Positions 12,401 through 22,061 of a stretch of 51,813 nt of DNA are shown here, piece after piece. A model generated the notes under the pieces. It saw only the letters and a program-made list of their open reading frames with translations. It made no database searches and was not told the origin of the DNA. Source of the stretch: Apostichopus parvimensis (lineage: Eukaryota > Echinodermata > Holothuroidea > Aspidochirotida > Stichopodidae); the NCBI GenBank assembly GCA_000934455.1, contig KN885217.1:55905-107717 (forward strand), in the 5' to 3' direction. Positions within the stretch are counted from its first letter, which is position 1. Each line of letters starts with the position of its first letter. Made by a program: the position numbers and the translations under genes.

Positions 12401-14742
12401 CTACAATTGTGACAAGATTTATGTGTGACTGTGTTCTTAATAAAATGTCCATTGCTATCGGTGGTGTTAAGGGAATCCTGTGACTTTTTGTTAACAGAAA
12501 CAATGTTGTGGAAGTGTGCAAACATTCATTGTGCAAACATTCATTGTGCTACAAGTACAGTGTGTCATTTATTGAAGATGTATTGGTATGCTGGTATTGG
12601 TATGCTGGGGTAGGGCGTTGGGCCCATGATCCCCCTTCTCTTCACCTCTGACACCTCAAAGCCTACATCTGGCTATATTTCCATCTAATCGTTATGTCCA
12701 TCTCATCCACAGAGAACCAAACCGCAGTCATTCAATGTATTGATTCAGCTACCTCCAGTTCACCTCAATGCAGTCTTTGATATGAGTCAGGGGATGAGGG
12801 AGGAACTACTAGAACATGTCAAGTCATTCACCTCTCACCAGGTCAGCTGTTTACTATGTATTTGGCTTTGCAGTCTACTTTTTCAGAGCCTGCACCTCTA
12901 GTTGTGGTTTTCTCAGAGCCTGCACCTCTAGTTGTGGTTTTCTCAGATCCTGCACCTCTAGTTGTGGTTTTCTCAGAGCCTGCACCTCTAGTTGTAGTTT
13001 TCTCAGAGCCTGCACCTCTAGTTGTGGTTTTCTCAGAGCCTGCACCTCTAGTTGTAGTTTTCTCAGTGCCTGCACCTCTAGTTGTTGTTTTCTCAGAGCC
13101 TGCACCTCTAGTTGTGGTTTTCTCAGCACCTGCACCTCTAGTTGTGGTTTTCTCAGCGCCTGCAACTCTAGTTGTGGTTTTCTCAGAGCCTGCACCTCTA
13201 GTTGTGGTTTTCTCAGCGCCTACACCTCTAGTTGTGGTTTTCTCAGCGCCTGCACCTCTAGTTGTGGCTTTCTCAGAGCCTGCACCTCTAGTTGTGGTTT
13301 TCTCAGAGCCTGCACCTCTAGTTGTGGTTTTCTCAGAGCCTGCACCTCTAGTTGTGGTTTTCTCAGAGCATGCACCTCTAGTTGTGGTTTTAGATATTGA
13401 TAAAACCTCTACTGTGATGTGCTACCCTTAGGGAACCTTGTTGAAAGTGACTTCAGGTGTATTAGGTTACCAATTACTTGCCAAATGTAGAATGATGTTG
13501 ATGGGGTATGTGTGTGTGTATATATATATGACCCCTTGGCTAGTAAACATGATAACTATTGCCTTTTGTTTTACAAAGAGGTCACCAGGGGTCAAAGAGC
13601 GCAACCTTGTAAACAGGATAACAGCCTAACTAAAGCTTGTATGAACTTCATGCTTAGTATGCAGGTCCACTTTAGTAACCAAAACCAGTTTGTAGTTTTC
13701 CATGGTGGCCAAAGGACATTTGAGGTCAACGGATTAGTAAATCTGAAAACCCCGAAAGCTTACATGAGGTGTTTGTTGATCCACTTTAGTAAATGCAAGA
13801 ACACTGCAATTGTTTATTGAGGTAAAAAATGGTTTTGGCAACAGAGGTCAAAGTCTTCAAAAAATGATAACATTAAAAGTAAAGCATAGATGAATTTTAT
13901 ACTTATCAGGCACATTGTCTTCTGTGGAGTTGAATGTTCATTTGAAGTCACAATATGTCTAAATACCAAAACCTTGTTAACATGACAACTCCAGAGGTAA
14001 TACATGGATACACTTGAGGTGTAGCATGATGGACGACAAGAAACATGCTTATTGCTGGAAGTCAACAATGGTCAAAAATTGGAAATATTTTTATGCTCAA
14101 TATTCCCATATGAAATGTGGCAAGGAATCCAACTTTTTTTCTTTCTGCTGTTTCATTATTGGGGCCTCCATCAATGTAAAGTAGGCTTCTTGCTGTTGTA
14201 CCATGAAACCCCCAACAACATTGACTTCACATTTTGTCATTTGCCAACAGCAAGCACACATTCCGAGAGCCACCATGAAACTGCTCGAGACAGATCCGGT
14301 CGTGGAGGCAGCCGAGAGGCAGAGGCTGGAGAGGGTACGGGCGGAGGAAGCGACACGGAAGGCTCTGGAGGAACAATGGCTGGGAGAAGAGCAAGAAGTG
14401 AAGAAGAAATTAAGGGAAGCAGAGAGTCTCAAGAGGAAAGAGGAGGAGGAGAAACGAAAGCTGGAAGAGGAGAAGTTAATCGCCAAACGGGATATAGAAA
14501 AAGAACTGCAAATAATAGAGAAAATGAAAGAAGAGACCAAGCCCATAATTTCTGTAGATTCTGCAGGTGTTTCACAAATAGGGGTGGTTGGGGGCGGAGC
14601 TGCCCCCACCTCCAGCAGTCCTCAAACATCGGAAGCCACCGAATCAGAAACAACCGCAAACATTACACCAGAGAAGACAGAATCGACAGAGTCTGGAAGG
14701 GTGACTAGATCGAGCTCTCGGTTACAAGCTAAGAACAAATGA
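417..14742 (+). CDS. SYMPK: Symplekin, 3' part of the gene (17 exons, N-terminus outside window)
   Basis: Symplekin is the scaffold of the nuclear cleavage and polyadenylation machinery and of the histone pre-mRNA processing complex. Exons: 417-512, 1017-1187, 1736-1882, 2662-2767, 3595-3774, 4018-4104, 5046-5232, 6054-6135, 6938-7120, 7754-7935, 8715-8784, 9091-9199, 9349-9449, 10179-10371, 11562-11797, 12713-12841, 14251-14742. All have AG/GT borders and their phases join without a break into 916 residues plus TGA. Conserved blocks, in order, match vertebrate symplekin as I recall it: [93 protein letters not shown]. Exons 13-16 cover the C-terminal Symplekin_C domain. The human protein is about 1274 residues, so roughly the first 340, including the HEAT repeats that bind Ssu72, lie upstream. 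The first visible exon is the least certain: its acceptor could be at 416/417 or 393/394. Donors after exons 1 and 16 are GTCAG, weaker than the rest. Confidence 0.96.
731..756 (+). repeat. Short fragment of the Penelope-like repeat
   Basis: 26 bases, from TGTCAGGCC to TTTTACACAT, match the piece at about 23900-23928 and, inverted, the two longer copies at 23.4 and 23.8 kb. It lies in a SYMPK intron. Confidence 0.55.
1228..1330 (+). mobile_element. Truncated copy of the CAGGGATG element family
   Basis: Shares AGGCATGAGCTTT, then CACTGTAGCATAC and GGAGCCTATACC, in the same order and spacing as the full element at 43185-43472. It ends with CATCCCTG like that element. The left end is missing and there are internal deletions. 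Confidence 0.6.
2030..2056 (+). repeat. GGAT microsatellite
   Basis: A short run of GGATGGATGGATGGAT in a SYMPK intron. Confidence 0.8.
2165..2400. repeat. Inverted-repeat-rich tract of CCTTACCATACCTTA units
   Basis: CCTTACCATACCTTAG and its inverse AAGGTATGGTAAGG alternate several times on one strand, with spacers such as GGAAGGTACTA. The tract could fold into long hairpins. It lies in the SYMPK intron between the exons at 1736 and 2662. Confidence 0.75.
5301..5675. mobile_element. hAT-type non-autonomous element with 8-bp target duplication
   Basis: Starts CATAGGCGTAG and ends CTACGCCTATG, a perfect 11-bp inverted pair. It is flanked on both sides by GATATAAT (5293-5300 and 5676-5683). 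The 8-bp duplication is typical of hAT transposition. At 375 bp with no transposase it must have moved using another element's enzyme. It lies in a SYMPK intron. Confidence 0.85.
9607..9704. mobile_element. Possible degenerate miniature element
   Basis: Begins CAGGGGTGGATCTAGG and ends TGGATCTGCACCTG, a rough inverted pair around a C-rich core. No target duplication is visible, so the assignment is weak. Confidence 0.3.
11417..11480 (-). repeat. tRNA-like sequence, probable SINE head
   Basis: On the minus strand it has a box-A-like TTAGCTCAGTGTATAACG and a box-B-like AGAGTTCGAGTC at tRNA spacing, with CTTTCAA where the anticodon loop would be. The stems pair poorly, so this is a SINE head or tRNA pseudogene rather than a working tRNA. 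Confidence 0.55.
12881..13390 (+). repeat. 30-bp minisatellite, 17 copies
   Basis: Seventeen head-to-tail units of exactly 30 bp (core GCCTGCACCTCTAGTTGTGG), with point differences mainly at AGAGCC (AGATCC, AGTGCC, AGCACC, AGCGCC). It starts 39 bp after the donor of the SYMPK exon ending at 12841. Because the unit is a multiple of three, several frames stay open by chance. The frame that continues from the exon meets a TAG in the first unit, so the array is not symplekin coding sequence. Confidence 0.95.
14305..14543 (+). other. SYMPK: Charged helical tail encoded in the last SYMPK exon
   Basis: Within the last exon, about 80 residues are almost entirely Glu, Lys, Arg, Ala, Leu and Gln (for example [20 protein letters not shown] and [15 protein letters not shown]). 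This is the composition of a coiled coil or a single alpha helix. It follows the conserved [13 protein letters not shown] block that closes the Symplekin_C region. After it comes a Ser/Thr/Glu-rich low-complexity stretch and a basic end, RLQAKNK. The human tail is mainly proline/serine-rich with only a short charged helix, so the long helix looks lineage-specific; that comparison is from memory. Confidence 0.8.
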
Positions 14743-15289
14743 AACTTGGAAGTGATGAAACTGTCATAGGTTGTAGAGGCTTCATTCTGTATGAAGGGGG
14801 GTTAACCCCTGATATGCTCACCATATTCCAAAGTGGATGCAAGTTTGCTAGAAATGATCAAATATCGGAAGGCAACATTCATCGCTATAAAACCACAAGA
14901 TGCCTCTTCTATGTGCCACCCATGTGTAAATTGTGTTTGAAAGAATTCCACATGGAGCATTCTTCTTTTCACTGATATGTTAGGAAGCACTGGTTAAGGT
15001 TACTGAGAACACTAAACTGCACTTTACATCATTTGCCAAACATATGGGAAGAGTGTCCCCAATTAAAGTATCACTTTTTATTTTGGTTGGCAATTTTCCA
15101 AACCTAACAGACTATGACTCAAAATAGGACTGCCATGGATCACACATCGGGCATTTGCCTGGAATTTTCCAACAAGTGAATGTTCAGAAATGAGCAATTA
15201 ATGAACCTCAATCCTCAGCAGTTTGCAGTGAAATCCAGTCTAAAACTACATCGAAGTTTCAAATTTTTGGACTTTTACTCCTCTATTTA

Positions 15290-15295
15290 AATAAA
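15290..15295 (+). terminator. Candidate SYMPK polyadenylation signal (AATAAA)
   Basis: An AATAAA lies about 550 bp after the SYMPK stop. A variant ATTAAA lies nearer, at 15062-15067. Either could end the transcript; no transcript evidence is available. Confidence 0.3.
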
Positions 15296-15904
15296 TCTTG
15301 GTTAGTCATGCTAACAAGATATATTGTCACTGAGCAGTAAAGAATGCAAAGGCTTTATTCATGTTTCTCCATTTAATTGATATCAGAGGAAAATGGGAGA
15401 ATTGGTGGATAGTTTAAAAAAAAATTGAGCTTTAAAGTGGAGAGCACTGAAATCAGCAATTGAGAGATTGCTATAGGTTTTTTATGGCATTATGAAGATC
15501 TACTGAGATGGCCTTAAGCCTGTACTAACTGAAAATTTGATGCAAGAATAAGGAGCCTTCGCCTTAATTTGACTTTGAGTGCTCTTGTCCATATGTGCAT
15601 TGAATGAACACCTGTTCTGTTTGTTACTGATAATGTACACTGAGGGTTGCTGTTAGCAGTGTTAAAGAGCAGTATTTGTATTTCATTTGTGTGTGCTATG
15701 CAGTGATTTCAAGACACATACACTGTAGGTAAGAAACTAACTCATGCAAGAAAAACTTCAAATTGTATCTGATCACTTTTGTACAAAAAGGTTAAAATAT
15801 CTGAAGGAAAAGAGAGCAAAAGAATTCCTTGTCATTATTTTGAACCTTTAAAGGTAATGTCTGGTAGAATAACAGCCGTGTTGCAAGCTTGTATATTGGT
15901 GTAT

Positions 15905-16075
15905 ATTGACCGAGTGGATAAAGGCCGTGGCATTTGAAGCAATGAGGCTTAGCAATCGGGAGGCTCCGGATTTAAAACCCGGCATTGTCATAGTAAGTTG
16001 TGTTTTACATCCAAGAGCAATCTACAGTTTTCCCATCTGAAATGGCTTTCTAAATTGAAAAGATTCCTTATCAAA
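15905..16075 (+). mobile_element. tRNA-derived SINE
   Basis: Box A region GACCGAGTGGATAAAGGCC (Ser/Leu-tRNA type), then GCATTTGAAGCAATGAGGCT, then a degraded box B and a body with CATCCAAGAGCAATCTAC and GTTTTCCCATC. The copy at 40170 has the same order. Ends near a GAAAAGATTCC segment. Confidence 0.75.
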
Positions 16076-16079
16076 AGTT

Positions 16080-16145
16080 AAAATAAAAATAAAATAAAAC
16101 TGTTAGCAAACTGCTTATCCACTAGAGAGCTAAATGACAGTCTCT
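16080..16145 (+). repeat. Deleted fragment of the Penelope-like repeat
   Basis: ATAAAACTGTTAGCAAACTG and the following CTTATCCACTAGAGAG match the copies at 23344 and 23751, but CTAAATGACA follows directly. In the copy at 23344 those parts are separated by about 70 bases that include the hammerhead motif. The junction lies at AGAG microhomology. Confidence 0.65.
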
Positions 16146-18242
16146 AAATTATCAAAAGTTGGTAGATTTCATATAGGTCAAAGTCTAGAAACCTTGTTAA
16201 CACAGTAACTACAACAGTAAACCTTGACCGATCTTCATTACTTGGGTGTAGTTCCAAACTAAGTAGCGATTACAAGAACCCAATGGATCGCTTTTGTCAA
16301 TACAAAAGTTTAATATTTGCTGTACAAGCAACATGACTATCTGGAGTACAACAAACTACCAATATTAATTTGGCAGTGTTTTAACGAGTCAAGAGTCAGG
16401 TCACAATAACCAACAGTTACCAAGCCCCCCAGGAGGGTACCCTCCCTTTGAGGTCTAAGGGAAGGGTTTCCCCCTCACCAAGGATGAGAGGTCCCACTTT
16501 TTCAACCAAAGAAGTATGGTAACCTTTAGTGAATCTGCAAGTTTGTAATGTTTTCCCCAAAACAGTATACAGTTACATGGGTCAAATACTACTTGAAAAA
16601 ATCACTAGCAATGTTACCTTAAAAATGAAGCTACTCCTAAAACTCTGATATCATGATCTCCCATATCTGCATGGACAGAGTTCTTAGATTTCAAACACAA
16701 ATGTTTTAATATAAAATAGAAAACAGCACAGAAAAATAAGAAAAGGAATCAATCAAAAAATATGATGTTGATGACGTAAATGTAATTCTTTCTCCCTGGA
16801 ACATCACCTTAAAATACGAATGTACTTCAAAAAGTTACTTTGTACATTTGTGTATTTACAGTGTATTGCAAGAGAACCAGATTATCTTTAATACAGCTAT
16901 ATAGCTGCTATTCCACGGTGAAATGCAAAACGTCAGCCTTCGTTGGAATGTGTCCCTTTAAACTAACGGTAAGGAATGAAAATGGGGTATTTTAAATAGT
17001 TACTCGGACACGGATATTAACTCTCAACGGTTTGTGTAAATCTTCAGCAGTTATCATGTATTGTGTGTCTTTCAAATGATGAAAAGTCGTCATAAAAAAA
17101 TTGAGATTCTTAAGATTAAACTGGATGGACAGTGGACTTGTTGAAGCGAGAAATGTGACTGGCATATTTCACCAACAGCTATATTCCAGACAGCCTAGTT
17201 AAAACTTTGATGACCCCTGGCAGTCTTATTCCTACTAATTCTGTAGACAACATGGAAGTATAAGGTACGGTAAACCAATAACATCAGCAGAATATTAATT
17301 CCTCTCACGGCTATTAATAGGTTACCCTAGTAACTCTTCAGGGTTATTCGAGTTGATTGACGTCTACTCTGATAAAAGAACAAGCTAGAAGCCACATCCT
17401 GCAATTACCACTGTTTATTGTAGGACAACCAACAATATGATAATCATATCACTTAACTTGCTCCAAAACTTGCCAAGAAGAACATTCAAATCTTGAGATT
17501 TTCATAAAATGCAAGTATGCTTTTATAATTTACTAATTTATTAATTCATGGACTCCTGATTTATTGTTTGTCAAAGACTGTAAAACCAATATGGATTCAT
17601 TTTAATGACTGTCTACCACCTTGTAAGTAAAAAGAAAAGTTGCCAAAAAATTTGGAGAAAGAATAAACGGAACTTAAAACAGATTTCATTTACACTGAAT
17701 TAAGTAAATTGTGCTAAGGCTCTTCCAAGCACCATATTTACTCAGCAAAACAGTAATATCCCAAATAATGTCGTAATTGTTGGTGATAAAGTGAGGGCTT
17801 GAATGAAATTAACTTTGCTATTAATTAGCTAAGAGAAATGTCCTAACCATTACAAAATGTAGAAATAAGATGGGAAGTCTCCAGTATGTAAGACAGTAAT
17901 TGTTATGGTATGATAGACATGTCCAAAACAGACAGTAATGTACTGAGACCACCCATTCCAAATTGTTGTAAGTTGAAATGCTTCCGGAAGAATACCTTGT
18001 TCTAGGATCTATTGGGAAATGATCCGAGTCGGAAGAAATCTTAACGTGTAAAGTACCTTCTAACAAGTACCTATTAACATAACATCAGTCCAGTAATTAT
18101 GCTATTTCTACGTCTCAGAAACATTTTCTCTGGCTTTCCTTTAAACCCTTGATACCCATGACAAGATAGAAGATATGTACTGGCAGACAACACTGCATAG
18201 ATTTCATTTGCAGAGTTGGAGGGTCGGAATTCTAACACATTT

Positions 18243-18420
18243 TCAGTACACAGCAGTTTCAGAAATCCACACAGAGATGGTGTCATTGTACACAGGGATG
18301 AAAAATGGGAAAGCACAATATAACTGTTTGTCGATGTTTAACCTCAGTTAACTCTTGCTTTCAAATTGGTCTTTGTTCTTTAGCAGATAGGCGGCCAAGT
18401 ATTCGATGGGATTTGGAGGT
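18243..18420 (-). CDS. DPY30: DPY30 last coding exon, with uncertain C-terminus
   Basis: The exon opens after acceptor CTTCCAG and encodes [20 protein letters not shown], the second helix of the dimerisation motif. After QFE the minus strand has four A residues (plus-strand T at 18358-18361), so the frame continues through [11 protein letters not shown] and then a hydrophobic stretch unlike any DPY30 known to me, to a TGA at 18243. With three A residues it would read QFESKS and stop at 18349-18347, exactly the human length after KNK. Either a homopolymer assembly error or a genuine extension is possible. Confidence 0.75.
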
Positions 18421-21400
18421 CTGGAAGAAAAAAAGATTTTGAACTATTAAATGATTTGTGCATTTGATAAAAATGCAGCTGTAGAAGTATTAATTAACTT
18501 AAGTAGTCTGTTGAGTTGCTTACAGCTAAAAATGGATGACTAATATGACAACAAGCATGAACAGAAACCATGGAAACAATGTACAGCANNNNNNNNNNNN
18601 NNNNNNNNNNNNNNNNNNNNNNNNNNNNNNNNNNNNNNNNNNNNNNNNNNNNNNNNNNNNNNNNNNNNNNNNNNNNNNNNNNNNNNNNNNNNNNNNNNNN
18701 NNNNNNNNNNNNNNNNNNAACAGAAACCATGGAAACAATGTACAGCACAAACAGAAACCATGGAAACAATGTACAACACAAACAGAAACCATGGAAACGA
18801 TATATAAAACACAGATAGAAAGGGATAAAACCCCGCCACTTGAGTACAGACTCCAAAACTTGGGTAACTGTATACAGTATTCCAAAATACTGGACTTGTC
18901 CTGTACAATTTACCATAGCATGTTGGAAAATTTATAAATATGTGGAATTTGAAATATGCATAAACCTATGGTTGTCTACAAAAACTGTTTGTGTACATTT
19001 ATATTCACTTTTGTGTTGCAACTTGGCCTATTGTGCATAGCATATTGCTACAGTATGCTATAACAGGTATAAATCCCATAAATGTTAAAATAAAAATATA
19101 AATACGCAAAATTCTGTTGGATTTGAACTGTGGGATATGTGCAAGCAATCACACTTACAAAATTCAATTTCAATTTTTATAAGAAATACAAATACTAGAT
19201 GATTCTAACTACACCTTGCCATGGAAGCATTGTTACAAGTAGAGCCAGCTTGGCTTTGATACACCCATCGACTTGCTGAAATTATCCAAACTACCATTTA
19301 CTGCTTCACAGACAAACCTTAAATATGACACATATCAACATGTCCAACAAGGCCAAATTGAATTTTGGTATGACTTTGACTGTTATCTGCTAAGTATGTT
19401 TAGAAAAGCTCTTTTCGTTTGCAAGATATAAACATTTGAAGTTATGATAAATCTGGGGACACTCATTCTTATTTTAGCCCTTAATAAGTTAACCCCTAAA
19501 ACAAAAGCTGACATATATCATTTGAATAAAGTCCTCCTTTCATAGAAGACAATAAAATATGTCAAACCAGAATCCATAAGTGCATTGTGGTTTGGATGAT
19601 ATAAAATGAGCAGTTTTTCTTCATGAATCTGACGTAATGTATAGAGGGTGTAAAAAATACTTTATCTTAGTATTGCAGTGTGATGTGACAAACAGTACAT
19701 TCAAAATGACACAGTCTGTCCTGACATGACCATTTACCTCAACAACAGGCTTCTTGTACTAAATGTGATACATCAACATACTAAATATGACAGCTGTCTT
19801 TGTTGACCAAGCTTGGTTACAATTTGACTTAAGGTTGCAGAGTTATTGCAATGTAGAGATTTTCATGTTTGACCCCATAACCTCATTAATATTCATAAGG
19901 TCCATGCCAAAAACGAAAAGGACACTTTCTCACTTCATTGTTGAGTTATCATGGACCCAAGCAAATGTCACAGACGCACACACACATCAACCTGACTGCA
20001 TAGGTTCCTTTGCTTTCAGCAAGGAACCAAAAAAAAATGGATTCAAAAGAGTTCATTACCTTTCTTTAGCCAGAGCCGACATTGCTTGGAGGAGTATAGG
20101 AACTACTGTGTTATCAAGATACTGTCGAGTGGGCAGTGACTGTAACTCCACTTTTGGCTTTGGATCACTGTCGACTTGGGCTTTCTCTGTGCTGACTATC
20201 TTCTGTATGCTGTCTGTGAGGCCATGTTCTGAGTGTGGATTTTGAGGTGTCTCGGCTTCTTGAACAACAGCTTGAGGCTAAAATAAAAATGAACATAATC
20301 AGTAAAAAAAAATTTCAAAGATATCATTTTCTCCATGTAGCACTGCAGTTGAGAATTTATATAAGTTACCTAGAACATAGGATTGGAGATTGGAGAACAG
20401 GCTCATCATTTGAATTTTACAATATGAACTGATCATATAAATTATTCCATAAAGATATCATTATAAACAATATTTTTTTCTTGCTTTTTTTTTTGCCTCA
20501 AAATATGACAAACTTAAATTATATAGGTGTTGATTGCACAAAATAACTAATGTCATAGCTGTTATAGTTTCAGAGCTGTTGGTATAGAACTAGTCTTTGT
20601 ACTTTTTTTTGAAATTGCAACTTTTTCTAAGACAATACAAAATTGAGTGTCATAAATTGAGATATACATATTGATGCTTTAAAGGTGGTACTTACTTGTG
20701 GCTCAGATGCTGGAGCTGCTGGTGCTGCTGGGGCTGCTGGAGGCTCAGTTGGTTGGGCAGGTTGTTCTGCAGAAGAAGAAGAAGCAAACATTCATGTTTC
20801 TGTTTATATGAATTGTATATACATTACATAAGGGTCGAGGAAGAGAGAAACACAACTTCATGCAGTGCCTGTGCGTCTCTGACTTTATTCTTTTCATAGC
20901 ATACATTATACAGTACAACAGACATGTACAGTTCCACCCTTGAGTGCACATGCATCTGTTCTATACATATCAACAGTGACAAAGGAAAGGATAAAGGAAT
21001 AGGCCTACAGAAACAAGACAGAGGCAAGATTTGTTGAAAATGTTATTCAGTTTGTAAAAACTTGATGAGCAGGGCAAAAGGCATCATGCCATGATAAGTG
21101 TGAATTTTTGTTCTTGTGACACCTTTGAGAGGCTGGCAATATCAAATTGTAACTTATTAAAAATTAGATCATTATATCACAATGTTAATTGTTGTCAAGT
21201 CACCACCATCATAAGTTCACAATCTCTCTTAAGATCCTCTATATGCAAAAAAAAGTTATATTACTTCTCAGATACATGTCTGGCAGGAAATTTTGCCCAC
21301 TACAATCTATAATACATTAGTTGAGCTTTAAATTGGCAGTGTATAGTCATGAGGTAGAGATTTCCAGTTGTTTACACTAAAGAATATGAAAAAATTCCAC

Positions 21401-22061
21401 TAAGCCAACTATTCCAAACTTTTTCAAATATGAGTTCATTACTTTCGTTGGGTAATACTGGGATTTCACTGTAGCCTTTTTAAATAGTTGGATAATATGG
21501 CCTAGGCCTACTAAGATTTTCCTTTAGTCATTTCAGGCTACAGTAATGTTAAATCTATTATAAGTAAGCTAAGGCCAGCGAAGTTACTTTGATGGGATTA
21601 TTTTGACGGACCTTTGCATTTTTACATCATCGTTTGGCTTCACTTTTGTGAAAAATTGGGAGTGGGACTGGGATGATACTATCACATTTTCAAGTACTTT
21701 GGATTAATTCCTTAGTAAAGTCGTGAAGTTCTCATGGTTCTGTAGAGAAACTAAAGCTGTCTGCTACAGTTCAATGAGTTTTTGATCTAAATCTTATAGC
21801 AATTTCACTGAACTTGTACTTTGGCGCACCCATGCACGCACTGCAGCCTACGTTGCATATCCTAAATGTTGCGTTACTGCTACAATGCTAGGCTAATTTG
21901 ATCCTGTTACTAACTTAACACTAACAGTATGTCAAGCCTAGGCTAACGTTAGGCTACCACTGATCTGATGTTTGAACCTTTGCCTAGCCTAGTTTAGGTT
22001 CGCTCTGTCTTAGGATTTGAAGAACAACATGGAGAAGAAACTCGAGATTACCCTCTGACAT
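18243..22061 (-). CDS. DPY30: DPY30, subunit of histone H3K4 methyltransferase complexes
   Basis: DPY30 dimerises through its C-terminal helices and binds ASH2L in the MLL/SET1 complexes; it also serves as a docking module of the RIIa dimerisation type. Minus-strand exons: 22061-22052, 20766-20696, 20277-20060, 18420-18243. The product begins [17 protein letters not shown]. It carries [44 protein letters not shown] and then [16 protein letters not shown], which match vertebrate DPY30 block by block. Phases join exactly (G|AA, CAA|CCT, AG|A). The N-terminus has a Pro/Ala-rich insert that makes it about 24 residues longer than human DPY30 (99 residues). As written the frame runs to TGA at 18245-18243, giving 158 residues with an odd tail; a one-base shift would end at 18347 with the usual length. 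The gene converges with SYMPK and diverges from the ENTPD gene. Confidence 0.93.
18557..18812. repeat. 31-bp tandem repeat around an assembly gap
   Basis: Units of AACAGAAACCATGGAAACAA plus about 11 bases recur before the gap and at 18720, 18751 and 18782 after it. The gap probably consists of further units that could not be assembled. It lies in DPY30 intron 3. Confidence 0.85.
18589..18718. other. Assembly gap (130 N)
   Basis: A run of N inside a tandem repeat. Open frames called across it are meaningless. Confidence 0.99.
20767..22051 (-). other. DPY30 intron 1
   Basis: Intron between the 10-nt first coding exon and the Pro/Ala-rich second exon. Its 3' end has a CTTCTTCTTCTGCAG tract. 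AT-rich at low coordinates, with slightly more CpG toward 21.8-22.05 kb. Nothing else recognised. Confidence 0.6.
22052..22061 (-). CDS. DPY30: DPY30 first coding exon (10 nt)
   Basis: The minus strand reads ATG TCA GAG G followed by donor GTAATC. The single leftover G joins AA at the start of the next exon (20766) to give Glu and the N-terminus MSEEQPAQ. A 1.3-kb intron follows. I found no other ATG upstream of exon 2 that splices in phase this cleanly, but such a short exon cannot be proven without a transcript. Confidence 0.6.

Larger units (their letters stand above)
14743..18242. other. Convergent intergenic region between SYMPK and DPY30
   Basis: AT-rich sequence holding the 3' UTRs of both converging genes. 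AATAAA motifs occur on the plus strand at 15290 and on the minus strand at about 17537-17542 and 17560-17565. A tRNA-derived SINE (15905-16075) and a Penelope-like fragment (16080-16145) lie in it. The short open frames here show no recognisable protein, and I see no further gene. Confidence 0.7.
18421..20059 (-). other. DPY30 intron 3
   Basis: AT-rich intron with a 31-bp tandem repeat and a 130-bp assembly gap near its 3' end (18557-18812). No coding potential or known transposon was recognised in the remainder. Confidence 0.75.

Noticed and set aside
12816-13431. Long open frames encoding decapeptide repeats such as [10 protein letters not shown] and [10 protein letters not shown]
   Set aside because: They are by-products of a 30-bp minisatellite whose period is divisible by three. 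The frame that continues from the symplekin exon hits a stop in the first unit.
14052-14708. A 218-codon open frame overlapping the last symplekin exon
   Set aside because: It is the shadow of the E/K-rich exon in another frame; the frame starting at 14251 matches symplekin and joins in phase.
18494-18937. Open frames of 80-140 codons across the first N run
   Set aside because: They cross an assembly gap and a tandem repeat.
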